Shown here: positions 29,636 to 39,570 of the stretch, one piece after another
Position numbering within the stretch: position 1 is the stretch's first letter
Layout of the letters: each line of letters begins with the position of its first letter
Source of the DNA: Pseudomonas frederiksbergensis
GTDB lineage: Bacteria; Pseudomonadota; Gammaproteobacteria; Pseudomonadales; Pseudomonadaceae
Assembly: GCF_001952935.1 (NCBI RefSeq)
Contig: NZ_CP018319.1
Coordinates: 2,882,501 to 2,946,500, forward strand
Length of the DNA: 64,000 bases
Direction of reading: 5' to 3'
The notes under the pieces: model-generated
Database searches by the model: none
Told to the model about the DNA's origin: nothing
What the model saw: only the letters and a program-made list of their open reading frames with translations
Made by a program: the position numbers and the translations under genes

Positions 29636-29702
29636 ATCGCCAGCAGGCTGGCTCCCACATTGGAATGCGTACTCCTGTGGGAGCCAGCCTGCTGGCGATG
29701 AC
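29636..29702. repeat. R1-type REP variant (GTGGGAGCCAGCCTGCTGGCGAT)
   Basis: GATCGCCAGCAGGCTGGCTC and its inverse surround a 20-base spacer. The central bases differ from the common R1 form while the outer CTCCCAC is kept. It lies within the bet operon between betB and betA. Confidence 0.88.
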
Positions 29703-29729
29703 GGCCTCGCAGGCGAAGCAAATACCGCC

Positions 29730-31202
29730 TTAGAACACCGAGGCGTAATCGCCCAGTTCGACCTGTACCGATTTGATGCGTGTGAAGTTGTTCAGCGAGC
29801 TGATGCCGTTCTCACGCCCCACGCCCGACTGCTTGTAGCCACCGACCGGCATCTTGGCGTCGGACTCGCCCCAGGCGTTGATCCAGCAGATACCGGCTTC
29901 CAGTTGATGAATCACGCGGTGAGCGCGGTTCAGGTCCTTGGTGACGACGCCGGCGGCCAGGCCGAACTCGGTGTCGTTGGCGCGACGGATGACTTCTTCT
30001 TCGGTTTCGTAGGTCAGGATGCTCATCACCGGGCCGAAGATTTCTTCGCGAACGATGGTCATCTCGTCGGTGCAGTCGGTGAACACGGTCGGAGCCACGA
30101 ACGCGCCTTTGGCGAACTCGCCTTCGGTCAGACGGCTGCCGCCGCACAGGACGCGAGCGCCTTCTTCCTTACCTTTGGCGATGTAACCCAGCACGCTTTC
30201 CATGTGGGCGAAGCTGACCAGCGGGCCGAAGTTGGTGTTCTCGTCTTCCGGGTTGCCGACACGAATGCGCGCAACGCGCTCAACGATCTTGGCTTCGAAC
30301 GCAGCTTTCAGGTGGCTCGGCACGAACACGCGAGTGCCGTTGGTGCAAACCTGACCGGAGCTGTAGAAGTTGGCCATCATTGCGGTGTCGGCGGCGCGGT
30401 CGAGGTCGGCGTCGTCGAAAATGATCAGCGGGGATTTGCCGCCCAGTTCCATGGTCACGTCTTTGAGCGACGAGGCGGAAGCGCTGGCCATGACCTTCTT
30501 GCCGGTGTCGGTGCCGCCGGTGAAGGAGATTTTTTCGATGCGTGGGTGTTCGGTCAACCAGGTGCCGACTTCACGGCCGCTGCCGGTCAGTACGTTGAAC
30601 ACGCCAGCCGGAACGCCGGCTTCGGTGTAGATCTCGGCCAGTTTTAGCGTGGTCAGGGAAGTGACTTCGCTTGGCTTGAAGATCATCGCGTTACCGGCCG
30701 CCAGGGCAGGTGCGGATTTCCACAGGGCGATCTGGATCGGGTAGTTCCACGCGCCGATACCTGCCACGACGCCCAGCGGCTCGCGACGGGTGTAGACGAA
30801 CGAAGTGGTGCGCAGCGGGATCTGCTCGCCTTCGATAGCCGGCACCAGGCCTGCGTAGTACTCCAGCACGTCAGCGCCGGTGACGATGTCGACGTACTTG
30901 GTTTCGGAGAACGCCTTGCCGGTGTCCAGGGTTTCCAGGGCGGCCAGTTCATCGTTGCGCTCACGCAGGATGTCGACGGCACGACGCAGGATGCGCGAAC
31001 GCTCCATGGCGGTCATCGCAGCCCAGATTTTCTGGCCCTTTTCGGCGCTGACTACAGCGCGTTCAACGTCTGACTGGGTCGCACGCTGTACGGTTGCGAG
31101 GACTTCACCGTTAGCCGGGTTGATGGCTTCGAAAGTGGCGTCGCTGCTGGCGTCACTGTAGCCGCCATCGATGTAGAGTTTTTGCAGTTCGAAACGGGCC
31201 AT
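29730..31202 (-). CDS. betB: Betaine aldehyde dehydrogenase
   Basis: The 490-residue ALDH-superfamily enzyme oxidises betaine aldehyde to glycine betaine with NAD(P). The catalytic Glu segment [16 protein letters not shown] and catalytic Cys in [16 protein letters not shown] are present, as are [14 protein letters not shown] and the [12 protein letters not shown] nucleotide loop. The ATG at 31202 ([15 protein letters not shown]) is the normal start and has GGAC/AGGA-like purines before it. It is the middle gene of betI-betB-betA. Confidence 0.97.
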   Translation of the reverse strand: MARFELQKLYIDGGYSDASSDATFEAINPANGEVLATVQRATQSDVERAVVSAEKGQKIWAAMTAMERSRILRRAVDILRERNDELAALETLDTGKAFSETKYVDIVTGADVLEYYAGLVPAIEGEQIPLRTTSFVYTRREPLGVVAGIGAWNYPIQIALWKSAPALAAGNAMIFKPSEVTSLTTLKLAEIYTEAGVPAGVFNVLTGSGREVGTWLTEHPRIEKISFTGGTDTGKKVMASASASSLKDVTMELGGKSPLIIFDDADLDRAADTAMMANFYSSGQVCTNGTRVFVPSHLKAAFEAKIVERVARIRVGNPEDENTNFGPLVSFAHMESVLGYIAKGKEEGARVLCGGSRLTEGEFAKGAFVAPTVFTDCTDEMTIVREEIFGPVMSILTYETEEEVIRRANDTEFGLAAGVVTKDLNRAHRVIHQLEAGICWINAWGESDAKMPVGGYKQSGVGRENGISSLNNFTRIKSVQVELGDYASVF

Positions 31203-31309
31203 AAAGTCCTCGCAAGTGCATAAGTGGTTGGCGTTGGTCACCGGGCGTGCCGTGTAGCATTGGCGGCGCTGGTCAGTGACGGTTCAGGTGCCGAGCGGTT
31301 CTGTGTGCT

Positions 31310-31903
31310 CTAACTCACCTGCTTGGCCAGTTGGAAATCCATGTATTCGTAAGCGATCTGGTGCGCCTGCCCGGTGTCGAAAGCATCTCCCGACAGCGCG
31401 CCGCGCAACCACAAACCGTCAATGAGGGCTGCCAGGCCGCGGGCTGCACTGCGCGCATCATCGAGCGGCAATACACGGCGGAACTGGCAGCACAGGTTGG
31501 AATACAGACGGTGATCGTTGATCCGCTGCAACCTGTGCAAAGACGGGTGGTGCATGCTGGTGGCCCAGAAGGCCAGCCAGGTTTTCATTGCCGGGCCATT
31601 GACCTGGCTGGCGTCGAAGTTGCCTTCGATAATCACCTGAAGGTGCGCCCGCGGGCTGCTGTCTTCCAGCGCCTGGCGACGCGCGGTGACGTTCTCGCTG
31701 AGGACGCTCATCAGATACTGCGCGGTGGCCGCGATCAGGCCGTTCTTGTCCTGAAAATAGTGACTGATGATGCCATTCGAGACACCGGCCAAACGGGCGA
31801 TCAGCGCAATGCTGGCGTCCCCCATGCCGACCTGATCGACCGCCTGTAGCGTGGCTTCGATCAACTGCTGGCGGCGGATGGGTTGCATACCGACCTTGGG
31901 CAT
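31310..31903 (-). CDS. betI: TetR-family repressor of choline genes
   Basis: The 197-residue regulator has a TetR N-terminal HTH ([48 protein letters not shown]) and an all-helical ligand domain. BetI represses the bet genes and is released by choline. The start [13 protein letters not shown] at 31903 is the family standard. A perfect BetI-type palindrome lies 70 bases upstream, between betI and the divergent betT. Confidence 0.96.
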   Translation of the reverse strand: MPKVGMQPIRRQQLIEATLQAVDQVGMGDASIALIARLAGVSNGIISHYFQDKNGLIAATAQYLMSVLSENVTARRQALEDSSPRAHLQVIIEGNFDASQVNGPAMKTWLAFWATSMHHPSLHRLQRINDHRLYSNLCCQFRRVLPLDDARSAARGLAALIDGLWLRGALSGDAFDTGQAHQIAYEYMDFQLAKQVS

Positions 31904-31973
31904 CTTGCACATCTCCTTAGGCCTTCCGGCGGACGTAAAACGTCTATCGGTTTGAAGGCCAGTCTATTTTGTT

Positions 31974-31993
31974 TTGATTGAACGTTCAATCAA
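31974..31993. promoter_or_regulatory. BetI operator
   Basis: TTGATTGAACGTTCAATCAA is a perfect 20-bp palindrome in the betI-betT divergent gap. It matches the dyad type bound by BetI in other proteobacteria, so it should control both directions. Confidence 0.85.
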
Positions 31994-32078
31994 CAAAGAA
32001 TAAGATCTGCGACAATTCGTCGCTACCTACAGGTTTTTCCTACATGTAGTTGGCGGAAAAACGACATCTGAAAATGCT

Positions 32079-32121
32079 CGAAACCCACACGCTCAGGCGT
32101 TCAGGGGTTTCGGGCTTTTTT
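32079..32121 (+). terminator. Intrinsic terminator inside the betT upstream region
   Basis: CGAAACCC (32079-32086) pairs with GGGTTTCG (32105-32112), with an inner ACGC/GCGT pairing, and is followed by GGC and six T residues. It points toward betT but no open reading frame precedes it on this strand. It could end a short regulatory RNA or act as an attenuator in the betT leader. Confidence 0.6.
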
Positions 32122-32225
32122 CGGGCTGTCTTTATATCACCCGCTGGTCGGCTGCCAACTAACCGAATGGTCGGGTAACGCGTTGCCTTGTGTTTTTCTC
32201 TCGCACTGCCTGGAGCATCTGTGCC

Positions 32226-34232
32226 ATGAGTTCTGCCTCTCTAATAAAGACCCCACCCGAGAAGGTGACGGTCAACGGTTGGGTGTTCTACACCTCTACC
32301 GCGTTGATCCTGTTGTTGACCGCCATTTTGATCATCGCCCCGCAAGAGGCCGGCAGAATGCTCGGCATTGCCCAGGCCTGGTTGTCCCGCAGCTTCGGCT
32401 GGTACTACATGGTGGTGATCGCCGCTTACCTGGTCTTCGTGGTCGGCCTGGCGTTTTCGTCCTACGGCAAGCTCAAGCTGGGCAGCAAGGACGATACCCC
32501 GGATTTCAGCTACGGCGCCTGGGCGGGGATGCTGTTCTCGTCGGGTATCGGCATCTCGCTGCTGTATTTCGGCGCTTCGGAGCCGCTGGACCACTACTTC
32601 AATCCGCCGGAAGGCGTGGCCGGTAGCAACTTGGCTGCGCGCCAGGCTGTTCAGCTGACGTTCCTGCACTGGGGCCTGCACGGCTGGGCGATCTACGCAT
32701 TGGTCGGCCTGGCCGTTGCTTACTTTGCTTACCGTCATAACCAGCCGCTGGCATTGCGTTCGGCGCTGTATCCGCTGGTGGGCGAGCGTTGGGTCAAAGG
32801 CGCCGCCGGTCACGCGGTGGACGGCTTCGGCATGTTCGTGACCCTGCTGGGTCTGGTGACGAACCTGGGGATTGGTTCGCTGCAAGTGTCGTCGGGGCTT
32901 GAAAACCTGTTCGGCATGGAACACAGCAACACCAACCTGCTGATCGTGATCATCGTGATGAGCACCGTAGCGACCATCGCGGCGGTGTCTGGCGTGGAAA
33001 ACGGCATTCGCCGCCTGTCTAACCTGAACATCGTGCTGTTCAGCGGTCTGCTGATTTTCGTGCTGTTGTTCGGCCCGACCCTGCACCTGCTCAACGGCTT
33101 CGTGCAAAACATCGGCGACTACCTGAACGGCGTGGTGCTGAAGACCTTCGACCTCTATGTGTACGAAGGCGACAGCGAGAAATCTGACCGCTGGTTGGGC
33201 CTGTGGACTTTGTTCTACTGGGCCTGGTGGATTTCCTGGGCCCCATTCGTGGGTATGTTCATCGCGCGTATTTCCCGTGGGCGCACGGTGCGTGAACTGG
33301 TCGCCGGTGTGTTGCTGATTCCTCTGGGTTTCACCCTGGCATGGCTGTCGATCTTCGGTAACTCGGCCCTGGACCTGGTGATGAACCATGGGGCGGTGGA
33401 ACTCGGGAAGACGGCGCTGGAACAGCCGTCGATGGCGATTTACCAACTGCTTGAGCATTACCCGGCGTCGAAGATTGTGATCGGCGTGTCGATCTTTGTC
33501 GGCTTCGTGCTGTTCCTGACCCCGGCGGATTCCGGCGCGGTGATGATGGCCAATCTTTCGTGCAAGGGCTGTAACGTCGACGAAGATGCGCCGCACTGGT
33601 TGCGGATCTTCTGGTCGGCGGTGATCACCCTGGTGACCATCGGCCTGCTGTTCGCCGGTAACTTCGAAGCCATGCAAACCATGGTGGTGCTGGCCGGTTT
33701 GCCGTTCTCGGTGGTGCTGGTGTTCTTCATGTTTGGCTTGCACAAGGCCATGCGCCAGGACGTGCAGATCGAACAGGAGCAAGCGGAACTGGCGGCGCGT
33801 GGTCGTCGTGGTTTCAGCGAGCGTTTGACCCAACTGGACTTGCAGCCAAATCAGTCGATCGTTCAGCGTTTCATGGACAAGCGCGTCAGCCCGGCGCTGG
33901 AAGACGCGGCTGTGCAATTGCGTGCTCAGGGCCTGGATGTGCAGACGTTGCTTGGCAAGGCCAAGCGCTGCATGGGCGTGCGGATCGAGATGGAAGAGGG
34001 CAACCCTTTTGTCTACGAAGTAAGCCTGGACGGCTATCTGGCGGCGGCGAGTGACACGGTGTCGGCTGAAAGTGCCGATGAACCGCGCGCACGTTACTAC
34101 CGCGCCGAGGTGTACCTGCACAACGGCAGCCAGGATTACGATCTGATGGGCTTCACTCAGGATCAGATCACCCGCGACGTGCTCGACCAGTTTGAAAGCC
34201 ATCGGCAGCTGCTTGGCCGGGTTTATAGCTGA
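32226..34232 (+). CDS. betT: BCCT-family choline transporter BetT
   Basis: The 668-residue protein has 12 membrane helices with the BCCT substrate motif (GLWTLFYWAWWISWAPFVGMFIARISRGRT) and a long C-terminal cytosolic domain (about residues 515-668) of the kind that tunes BetT to osmotic strength. It takes up choline using proton or sodium gradient. The ATG at 32226 gives MSSASLIKTPPEKVTVNGWVFYTS. It is divergent from betIBA, sharing the BetI operator, as in E. coli. Confidence 0.95.
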   Translation: MSSASLIKTPPEKVTVNGWVFYTSTALILLLTAILIIAPQEAGRMLGIAQAWLSRSFGWYYMVVIAAYLVFVVGLAFSSYGKLKLGSKDDTPDFSYGAWAGMLFSSGIGISLLYFGASEPLDHYFNPPEGVAGSNLAARQAVQLTFLHWGLHGWAIYALVGLAVAYFAYRHNQPLALRSALYPLVGERWVKGAAGHAVDGFGMFVTLLGLVTNLGIGSLQVSSGLENLFGMEHSNTNLLIVIIVMSTVATIAAVSGVENGIRRLSNLNIVLFSGLLIFVLLFGPTLHLLNGFVQNIGDYLNGVVLKTFDLYVYEGDSEKSDRWLGLWTLFYWAWWISWAPFVGMFIARISRGRTVRELVAGVLLIPLGFTLAWLSIFGNSALDLVMNHGAVELGKTALEQPSMAIYQLLEHYPASKIVIGVSIFVGFVLFLTPADSGAVMMANLSCKGCNVDEDAPHWLRIFWSAVITLVTIGLLFAGNFEAMQTMVVLAGLPFSVVLVFFMFGLHKAMRQDVQIEQEQAELAARGRRGFSERLTQLDLQPNQSIVQRFMDKRVSPALEDAAVQLRAQGLDVQTLLGKAKRCMGVRIEMEEGNPFVYEVSLDGYLAAASDTVSAESADEPRARYYRAEVYLHNGSQDYDLMGFTQDQITRDVLDQFESHRQLLGRVYS

Positions 34233-34244
34233 GGTGTGATTCAA

Positions 34245-34353
34245 GATCGTTCCCACGCTCTGCGTGGGAATGCCTCCTGTGACGCTCCGCGTCACGCGGC
34301 TAGGGACGCAGAGCGTCCCGGGCTGCATTCCCACGCAGAGCGTGGGAACGATC
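34245..34353. repeat. R3 repeat
   Basis: Full four-hairpin element with GATCGTTCCCACGCTCTGCG at the left and the inverse at the right. It lies just after betT. Confidence 0.92.
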
Positions 34354-34375
34354 AATACCCCAATATCCCGCAAAC

Positions 34376-34405
34376 AAAAACGCCGCGATCTCTCGCGGCG
34401 TTTTT
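34376..34405. terminator. Bidirectional intrinsic terminator between betT and choV
   Basis: AAAAACGCCGCGA, TCTC, TCGCGGCGTTTTT form a perfect 8-bp GC stem with A and T runs on both sides. It can end both the betT and the convergent choXWV transcripts. Confidence 0.93.
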
Positions 34406-34419
34406 GTGTCTGCTGCTTA

Positions 34420-35598
34420 TTACCCCAGGTTCTTGCCGAGCAGTGCGTGATACAGCTCGCTGTCGCCAAGAATCCCGACAACCTTGTTGTTGTCGTGCAG
34501 CACCAGCTTGTTACCCGTCTGATAACGAATCTGCAGCGCGTCGCGCATGCCGATGTTCGAATCCACCAGCGTCGGCCGACGGCCCAGGCCTTCAACGGCT
34601 TGCCCAGGGATCCAGTTCTGCAGGTCCAGGCTCGCGCCGTTCTGGCGTGCGCCTTTGATGGTGTTGCCTTCGGCCAGGTCCAGCCAGGAATCGCCACCCG
34701 GATCGAGGCATACCGAACCGTTGATGCGCTTGCAGTTGTCCAGGGTGCGCATCAGGCTGCGACCGCACAGTACGTTCAGCGGATTGGTGTGGGCGACAAA
34801 GGTGCGCACGTAATCGTCCGCAGGGTTCAACACGATCTCTTCCGGCTTGCTGTACTGAATGATCCGACCGTCTTTCATGATCGCGATACGGCTGCCGAGC
34901 TTCAGGGCTTCATCGAGGTCGTGACTCACGAACACGATGGTCTTGCTCAGCTTGCGTTGCAGTTCCAGCAGTTCGTCTTGCAGGCCTTGGCGGATCAGTG
35001 GGTCGAGTGCCGAGAACGGTTCGTCCATCAGCAGGATGTCGGCGTCCATCGCCAGGGCACGGGCCAGGCCCACGCGTTGTTGCATACCGCCTGACAGCTC
35101 GTTGGGTTTCTTGTTGCGCCATTGGGTCAGGCCCACCAGCTCAAGTTTTTCATCGACCAGTTTTTTCCGCTCTTTCTCCGGACGACCCTGCATTTCCAGA
35201 CCGAAGCTGATGTTCTCGCGAACGGTCAGCCAAGGCATCAGGGCGAACTTCTGGAACACCATCGCAATGCGCTTGGTGCGCATCATTTTCAGTTCTGCCG
35301 GGGTGCAGGACGCGATGTCGATCTGCTTGCCTTCGTGCTCGACGAACAACTTGCCGCGGCTGACGGTGTTGAGGCCGTTGATGCAACGCAGCAAGCTGGA
35401 CTTGCCGGAGCCGGACAGGCCCATCAGTACGCAGATTTCACCTTTTTCGACATCCAGGCTGGCCTTTTCGACGCCAACGATCTGCCCGGTCTTTTTCAGG
35501 ATCTCGTTACGGGTCATGCCTTGGTCGAGGAGTTTCAAGGCCTCGCGCGGGTCTTTGGAGAAGATTACGTCGACGTCTTCGAAGCGAATAATGCTCAT
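34420..35598 (-). CDS. choV: Choline/betaine ABC transporter ATPase
   Basis: The 392-residue ATPase powers quaternary amine import. Walker A GLSGSGKSS, the signature LSGGMQQRVGLARAL, Walker B DILLMDEPFSALD and the H-loop SHD are all present. After the ATPase core (to about 270) it has a ProV-type C-terminal region with a CBS-like end (GMRDALQIRYQTGNKLVLHDNNKVVGILGDSELYHAL). Its ATG overlaps the choW stop by four bases (ATGA). Equivalent to CbcV in P. aeruginosa. Confidence 0.95.
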   Translation of the reverse strand: MSIIRFEDVDVIFSKDPREALKLLDQGMTRNEILKKTGQIVGVEKASLDVEKGEICVLMGLSGSGKSSLLRCINGLNTVSRGKLFVEHEGKQIDIASCTPAELKMMRTKRIAMVFQKFALMPWLTVRENISFGLEMQGRPEKERKKLVDEKLELVGLTQWRNKKPNELSGGMQQRVGLARALAMDADILLMDEPFSALDPLIRQGLQDELLELQRKLSKTIVFVSHDLDEALKLGSRIAIMKDGRIIQYSKPEEIVLNPADDYVRTFVAHTNPLNVLCGRSLMRTLDNCKRINGSVCLDPGGDSWLDLAEGNTIKGARQNGASLDLQNWIPGQAVEGLGRRPTLVDSNIGMRDALQIRYQTGNKLVLHDNNKVVGILGDSELYHALLGKNLG

Positions 35599-36440
35599 GC
35601 GTCACCCCCTACTTTGGCTTCGGGTTGTTTGCAGATACGGTCGAGCATGATCGCCAGCAGTACGATCGCCAGGCCTGCTTCGAAGCCCAGAGCGATATCG
35701 GCAGTGTTCAGTGCGTTGACCACGGGTTTGCCCAGGCCATCGGCGCCCACCAGTGCCGCGATCACCACCATCGACAACGACAGCATGATGCACTGGGTGA
35801 TACCGGCCGCGATGCTTGGCATGGCGTGGGGCAGTTCGATTCGCGAGAGCAGCTGACGTCGCGAGCAGCCAAAGGCCTTGCCAGCGTCCATCAATTCTTC
35901 CGGGACATCGCGAATACCCAGGTAAGTCAGGCGGATAGGTGCGGCAATCGCGAACACCACCGTAGAAATCAGACCCGGGACCACACCCAGACCGAAGAGG
36001 GTCAGGGTAGGAATGAGGTACACGAAGGTCGGCACGGTCTGCATCAGATCGAGCACCGGCCGCATCACTGTGTAGAACATCGGTTTGTGCGCAGCGACGA
36101 TGCCCAACGGCACGCCGATCAATACGCACACCAGGGTGGCGAACAACACCTGGGCGAGGGTTTCCATGGTTTCCTGCCAGTACCCCAGATTGAGGATCAG
36201 CAGGAAGGAGGCGACGACAAAAACGGTCAGGCCCCATTTGCGTTGAATGAAGTGTGCCAGTAACGCGATAAGGCCGATCAATGCCAGCGGGTTGAACCAG
36301 GTCAGCGCGAAAGTCACGCCGTGGATCATCGTTTCCAGTGACACGGCGATTGCGTCGAAGGTGTTGGCGCCGTTTTGCGTCAACCATTCAACGAAGCCCG
36401 CAATGTACTGGCCTAAAGGTATTTTCTGATCAATCAGCAT
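35595..36440 (-). CDS. choW: Choline/betaine ABC transporter permease
   Basis: The 281-residue permease has about six to seven membrane helices and the ABC inner-membrane EAA-type loop (MDAGKAFGCSRRQLLSRIELPHAMPSIAAGITQ). The start MLIDQKIPLGQYIAGFVEWL at 36440 is the usual N-terminus; an ATG at 36458 is also in frame and neither has a strong SD. It overlaps choV and lies 77 bases after choX, with a strong hairpin between. Equivalent to CbcW. Confidence 0.93.
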   Translation of the reverse strand: MLIDQKIPLGQYIAGFVEWLTQNGANTFDAIAVSLETMIHGVTFALTWFNPLALIGLIALLAHFIQRKWGLTVFVVASFLLILNLGYWQETMETLAQVLFATLVCVLIGVPLGIVAAHKPMFYTVMRPVLDLMQTVPTFVYLIPTLTLFGLGVVPGLISTVVFAIAAPIRLTYLGIRDVPEELMDAGKAFGCSRRQLLSRIELPHAMPSIAAGITQCIMLSLSMVVIAALVGADGLGKPVVNALNTADIALGFEAGLAIVLLAIMLDRICKQPEAKVGGDA

Positions 36441-36475
36441 GGTAGTGAACGTCCGCATGCAAGGAAATAAACAGC

Positions 36476-36497
36476 CCGGGCGAGCGAACTCGCCCGG
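36476..36497 (-). promoter_or_regulatory. Intercistronic hairpin between choX and choW
   Basis: CCGGGCGAG, a UUCG loop, and CTCGCCCGG form a perfect 9-bp GC-rich stem on the minus strand, 21 bases past the choX stop. No long U tract follows directly. It likely protects choX mRNA or gives partial termination, raising binding protein over membrane subunits. Confidence 0.65.
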
Positions 36498-36517
36498 CGT
36501 AAGCGATGCTTCCTAAT

Positions 36518-37468
36518 TCAAGGCTGCGCGAGCTTGGTTTTCACGGCCTCCAGGCCTGGTTTACCGTCAATGGTGGTTACGCCAGCGAGCCAGGTATCGA
36601 GCACCTGTGGATTCTTTTTCAGCCAGGCCTTGGCGGCCGCGTCAGGCTTCATTTTGTCGTCCAGGACGTTGCCCATCAGCGTGCTTTCCATGTCGAGGGT
36701 GAACACCAGGTTTTTCAGCAACTGTCCAACGTTGCTGCATTCCTGTGCGTAGCCCTTGCGGGTGTTGGTGAAGATGGTTGCCTGACCGAAGTTCGGGCCG
36801 AAAAAGTCGTCGCCGCCGGTCAGGTACTTCATCTTGAAACGCGTGTTCATCGGGTGTGGTTCCCAGCCCAGGAACACCACGGCGGTGTTGCGGCGCTGGG
36901 CGCGATCGACTTGCGAGAGCATGCCTGCCTCGCTGGATTCGACCACCTTGAAGCCGGCGTCTTTCAAGCCGAAGGCGTTCTTGTCGATCATGCTCTGGAT
37001 CAGGCGGTTACCGTCGTTGCCTGGTTCGATACCGTAGATCTTGCCGTCGAGTTCTTTCTTGAACTTGGCGATATCGGCAAAATCTTTCAGACCTTTGTTA
37101 TACAACTCTTCGGGGACGGCGAGTGTGTATTTTGCGTTTTCCAGATTAGCGCGCACTGTCTCCACGGTACCGGCATCGCGGTAGGCCTTGATGTCGTTTT
37201 CCATGGTCGGCATCCAGTTACCCAGGAACACGTCCATGTTCTTGCCATCGGCCAGGGACTTGTAGGTCACCGGAACGGAAATCATCGTGGTTTTGGTCTT
37301 GTAGCCAAGGGCCTCGAGAACGACGCTGGTAGTGGCGGTGGTGACGGTAATGTCAGTCCAGCCGACATCTGAGAAGTTTACGGTGCTGCATTGGGCCGGT
37401 TCTGCGGCTTGAGCCAGAAACGGCAGACTCAGCATGGCGGCCAACAACAACGACGGGGAACCTTTCAT
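36518..37468 (-). CDS. choX: Choline ABC transporter substrate-binding protein
   Basis: The 316-residue periplasmic protein starts with a signal peptide (MKGSPSLLLAAMLSLPFLAQAAE) and belongs to the OpuAC/ProX-like family. The aromatic-box region is suggested by NFSDVGWTDITVTTA, FLGNWMPTMENDI and FLGWEPHPMNTRFKM. GGAG precedes the ATG at 37468. It heads choX-choW-choV and probably binds choline. The homologue CbcX works with the same membrane core as CaiX and BetX in P. aeruginosa. Confidence 0.94.
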   Translation of the reverse strand: MKGSPSLLLAAMLSLPFLAQAAEPAQCSTVNFSDVGWTDITVTTATTSVVLEALGYKTKTTMISVPVTYKSLADGKNMDVFLGNWMPTMENDIKAYRDAGTVETVRANLENAKYTLAVPEELYNKGLKDFADIAKFKKELDGKIYGIEPGNDGNRLIQSMIDKNAFGLKDAGFKVVESSEAGMLSQVDRAQRRNTAVVFLGWEPHPMNTRFKMKYLTGGDDFFGPNFGQATIFTNTRKGYAQECSNVGQLLKNLVFTLDMESTLMGNVLDDKMKPDAAAKAWLKKNPQVLDTWLAGVTTIDGKPGLEAVKTKLAQP

Positions 37469-37906
37469 AAAGGGCGACTCCTTGGTGTTTTTTTTGGCAG
37501 TGTTCCGACTGGACCACCGCACTTATAGGTTGCGGTTGGATGGCGTTTTGGAGACATCTCTACCACGGCGCCTTGCAATCGAGTCGATACGATCATGTAC
37601 CAGTGAAAATCTGACGCCTACAGGGTGCGTCGTAACCAGTACAGGGATGGTCGCATCCAGTGTCGGTGACGTCGTTTACAGCTTTTTTCAGCCCACTTTG
37701 CCTCTCTGATCTGCAAAAAAACGGCGAAAACGTAGCGTCCGCGCCTCGCGGCGTTTGTGGGCATGAGTGCGTCGGTGTGAGACGTCGAACGACATGACAA
37801 AAGCCTGATGATGCGGCCATCTCGGCGGATTGCAGCTTGAGCGTAGCAGCTCCGTCACTGGGCGCTTTTGGCGTCTGGAGTTGGCACATCCAGGAGTTCG
37901 GCAGTA
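37469..37906. other. Divergent intergenic region between choX and sdaB
   Basis: The 438 bases hold no convincing gene. Both flanking genes are expected GbdR targets, so activator sites should lie here, but no site could be fixed by eye. CAGGAG lies at 37891-37896, before the sdaB start. Confidence 0.5.
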
Positions 37907-39283
37907 ATGGCTATCAGTGTTTTCGACCTGTTCAAAATCGGCATCGGCCCTTCCAGTTCGCACACCGTGGGGCCAATGCGCGCCGCGGCGTTGTTCGTGC
38001 AAGGTTTGCGTGAGCAAGGTCTTTTGGAACAAGTACGGCGCGTCGAAGTTCAGCTTTATGGTTCGTTGTCGGCCACCGGCATCGGCCACGGCAGCGACAA
38101 CGCGGTGATCATGGGCCTGATGGGCGAATGGCCGGACGCGATCGATCCGTCGCAAATCGGCATTCGCATCGAAACCCTGCGCGAAACCCAAACGCTGTTG
38201 CTCGACAGTCGTTTGCCGGTGCCGTTCATCTGGGCTCGCGACATGCGCCTGATCGACGAGAACCTGCCGTTCCACCCTAACGCCATGACGCTGATCGTCG
38301 AAGGGGATGACGGCGAACTGCATCGCGACACCTACTATTCCATCGGCGGCGGTTTTGTCGTCGATGAGGCGCAGGCTTCCAGCGGCGTGGTCGATCTGGA
38401 TCGCACCGTGTTGCCGTACGACTTCTCCAGTGCCGTCGAGCTGCTCAGTCTCTGCAAGCAGCACAACCTGCGCGTTGCAGAGTTGATGCTGGCCAACGAG
38501 AAAGTCTGGCGCAGCGAGGAAGAAATTCGCGCCGGCCTGATGACACTCTGGCGCGCCATGCAAGATTGCGTCGAACAAGGCCTCAAGCACGAAGGCATCT
38601 TGCCCGGTGGCCTGAATGTGCGTCGTCGCGCGGCCAAGTTGCACCGCAGCCTGCAAGAGTTGAACAAGCCCAATGTGATCGGCTCGACCTTGAGTGCCAT
38701 GGAGTGGGTGAATTTGTTCGCCTTGGCCGTCAACGAGGAAAACGCTGCCGGCGGGCGCATGGTCACGGCGCCGACCAATGGCGCGGCGGGGATCATTCCG
38801 GCGGTGCTGCACTACTTTATGAAGTTCAGCGAAGTGGTGACCGAGGCCAACGTAGTCGACTATTTCCTCAGTGCGGCGGCGGTCGGGATTCTGTGCAAGA
38901 AGAACGCTTCGATTTCCGGTGCCGAAGTCGGTTGCCAGGGCGAAGTCGGTTCGGCCTGCGCCATGGCGGCAGCCGGGCTGGCGGAGATTCTGGGGGCGAC
39001 ACCGGAGCAGCTGTGCAACGCGGCGGAAATCGGTCTGGAACACAACCTCGGCCTGACCTGCGATCCGGTGGGCGGGCTGGTGCAAGTGCCGTGCATCGAG
39101 CGCAATGCGATTGCCGCGGTGAAGGCCATCAACGCAGCGCAGATGGCGCTGCGTGGCGACGGTCAGCACTTTATCTCGCTGGATCGGGTGATCCGCACGA
39201 TGCGTGATACCGGTGCCGACATGCATGACAAATACAAAGAGACATCGCGCGGTGGGTTGGCGGTTAGCGCGGTTGAGTGCTGA
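37907..39283 (+). CDS. sdaB: L-serine ammonia-lyase
   Basis: The 458-residue iron-sulfur enzyme deaminates L-serine to pyruvate. The start [27 protein letters not shown] and the SDH signatures [22 protein letters not shown] and [23 protein letters not shown] are typical of single-chain L-serine dehydratase; the cluster Cys residues include GCQGE and [15 protein letters not shown]. It takes serine formed from glycine at the end of betaine catabolism to pyruvate. It precedes gbdR as in P. aeruginosa. Confidence 0.95.
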   Translation: MAISVFDLFKIGIGPSSSHTVGPMRAAALFVQGLREQGLLEQVRRVEVQLYGSLSATGIGHGSDNAVIMGLMGEWPDAIDPSQIGIRIETLRETQTLLLDSRLPVPFIWARDMRLIDENLPFHPNAMTLIVEGDDGELHRDTYYSIGGGFVVDEAQASSGVVDLDRTVLPYDFSSAVELLSLCKQHNLRVAELMLANEKVWRSEEEIRAGLMTLWRAMQDCVEQGLKHEGILPGGLNVRRRAAKLHRSLQELNKPNVIGSTLSAMEWVNLFALAVNEENAAGGRMVTAPTNGAAGIIPAVLHYFMKFSEVVTEANVVDYFLSAAAVGILCKKNASISGAEVGCQGEVGSACAMAAAGLAEILGATPEQLCNAAEIGLEHNLGLTCDPVGGLVQVPCIERNAIAAVKAINAAQMALRGDGQHFISLDRVIRTMRDTGADMHDKYKETSRGGLAVSAVEC

Positions 39284-39315
39284 GACCCTTTAACTCTCTG
39301 GTGGAATGAGTATCT

Positions 39316-39409
39316 GTGGCGAGGGAGCTTGCTCCCGCTGGGGCGCGAAGCGGCCCTAAAATCTTTACGACTGCTACGCAGCCGAGCGGGAGCAAGCTCC
39401 CTCGCCACA
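39316..39409. repeat. R2 repeat variant (GTGGCGAGGGAGCTTGCTCC)
   Basis: GTGGCGAGGGAGCTTGCTCCC and its inverse enclose GCGAAGCGGCC and CTGCTACGCAG. It is the GAGGGAGCTTGCTCCC subtype of the R2 family. Confidence 0.88.
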
Positions 39410-39547
39410 GAAAGCTAATTACCCATGAAGACCAGTCAAAACTGCGCACAAAGTGAGCACCCGATTCAAAGCACGCCACGTTTTGGCGCGTCGCTTACAG
39501 ATAAGCCCCTTGCCCCAGATCCGGGATCCAAGTTGGCCATTACCGCC

Positions 39548-39570
39548 TGTCACCTGTGCTTGCGGTGACA
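39548..39570. promoter_or_regulatory. Inverted repeat in the gbdR upstream region
   Basis: TGTCACC and GGTGACA are 7-base arms with a 9-base spacer, about 290 bases before gbdR. It is a plausible regulator dyad in a 447-base gap that otherwise shows no gene. Confidence 0.35.

Noticed and set aside
32241..34697. An 818-codon minus-strand open frame
   Set aside because: Antisense to betT and runs through an R3 repeat and terminator; composition is Gln/His/Arg-rich as is usual for shadows.
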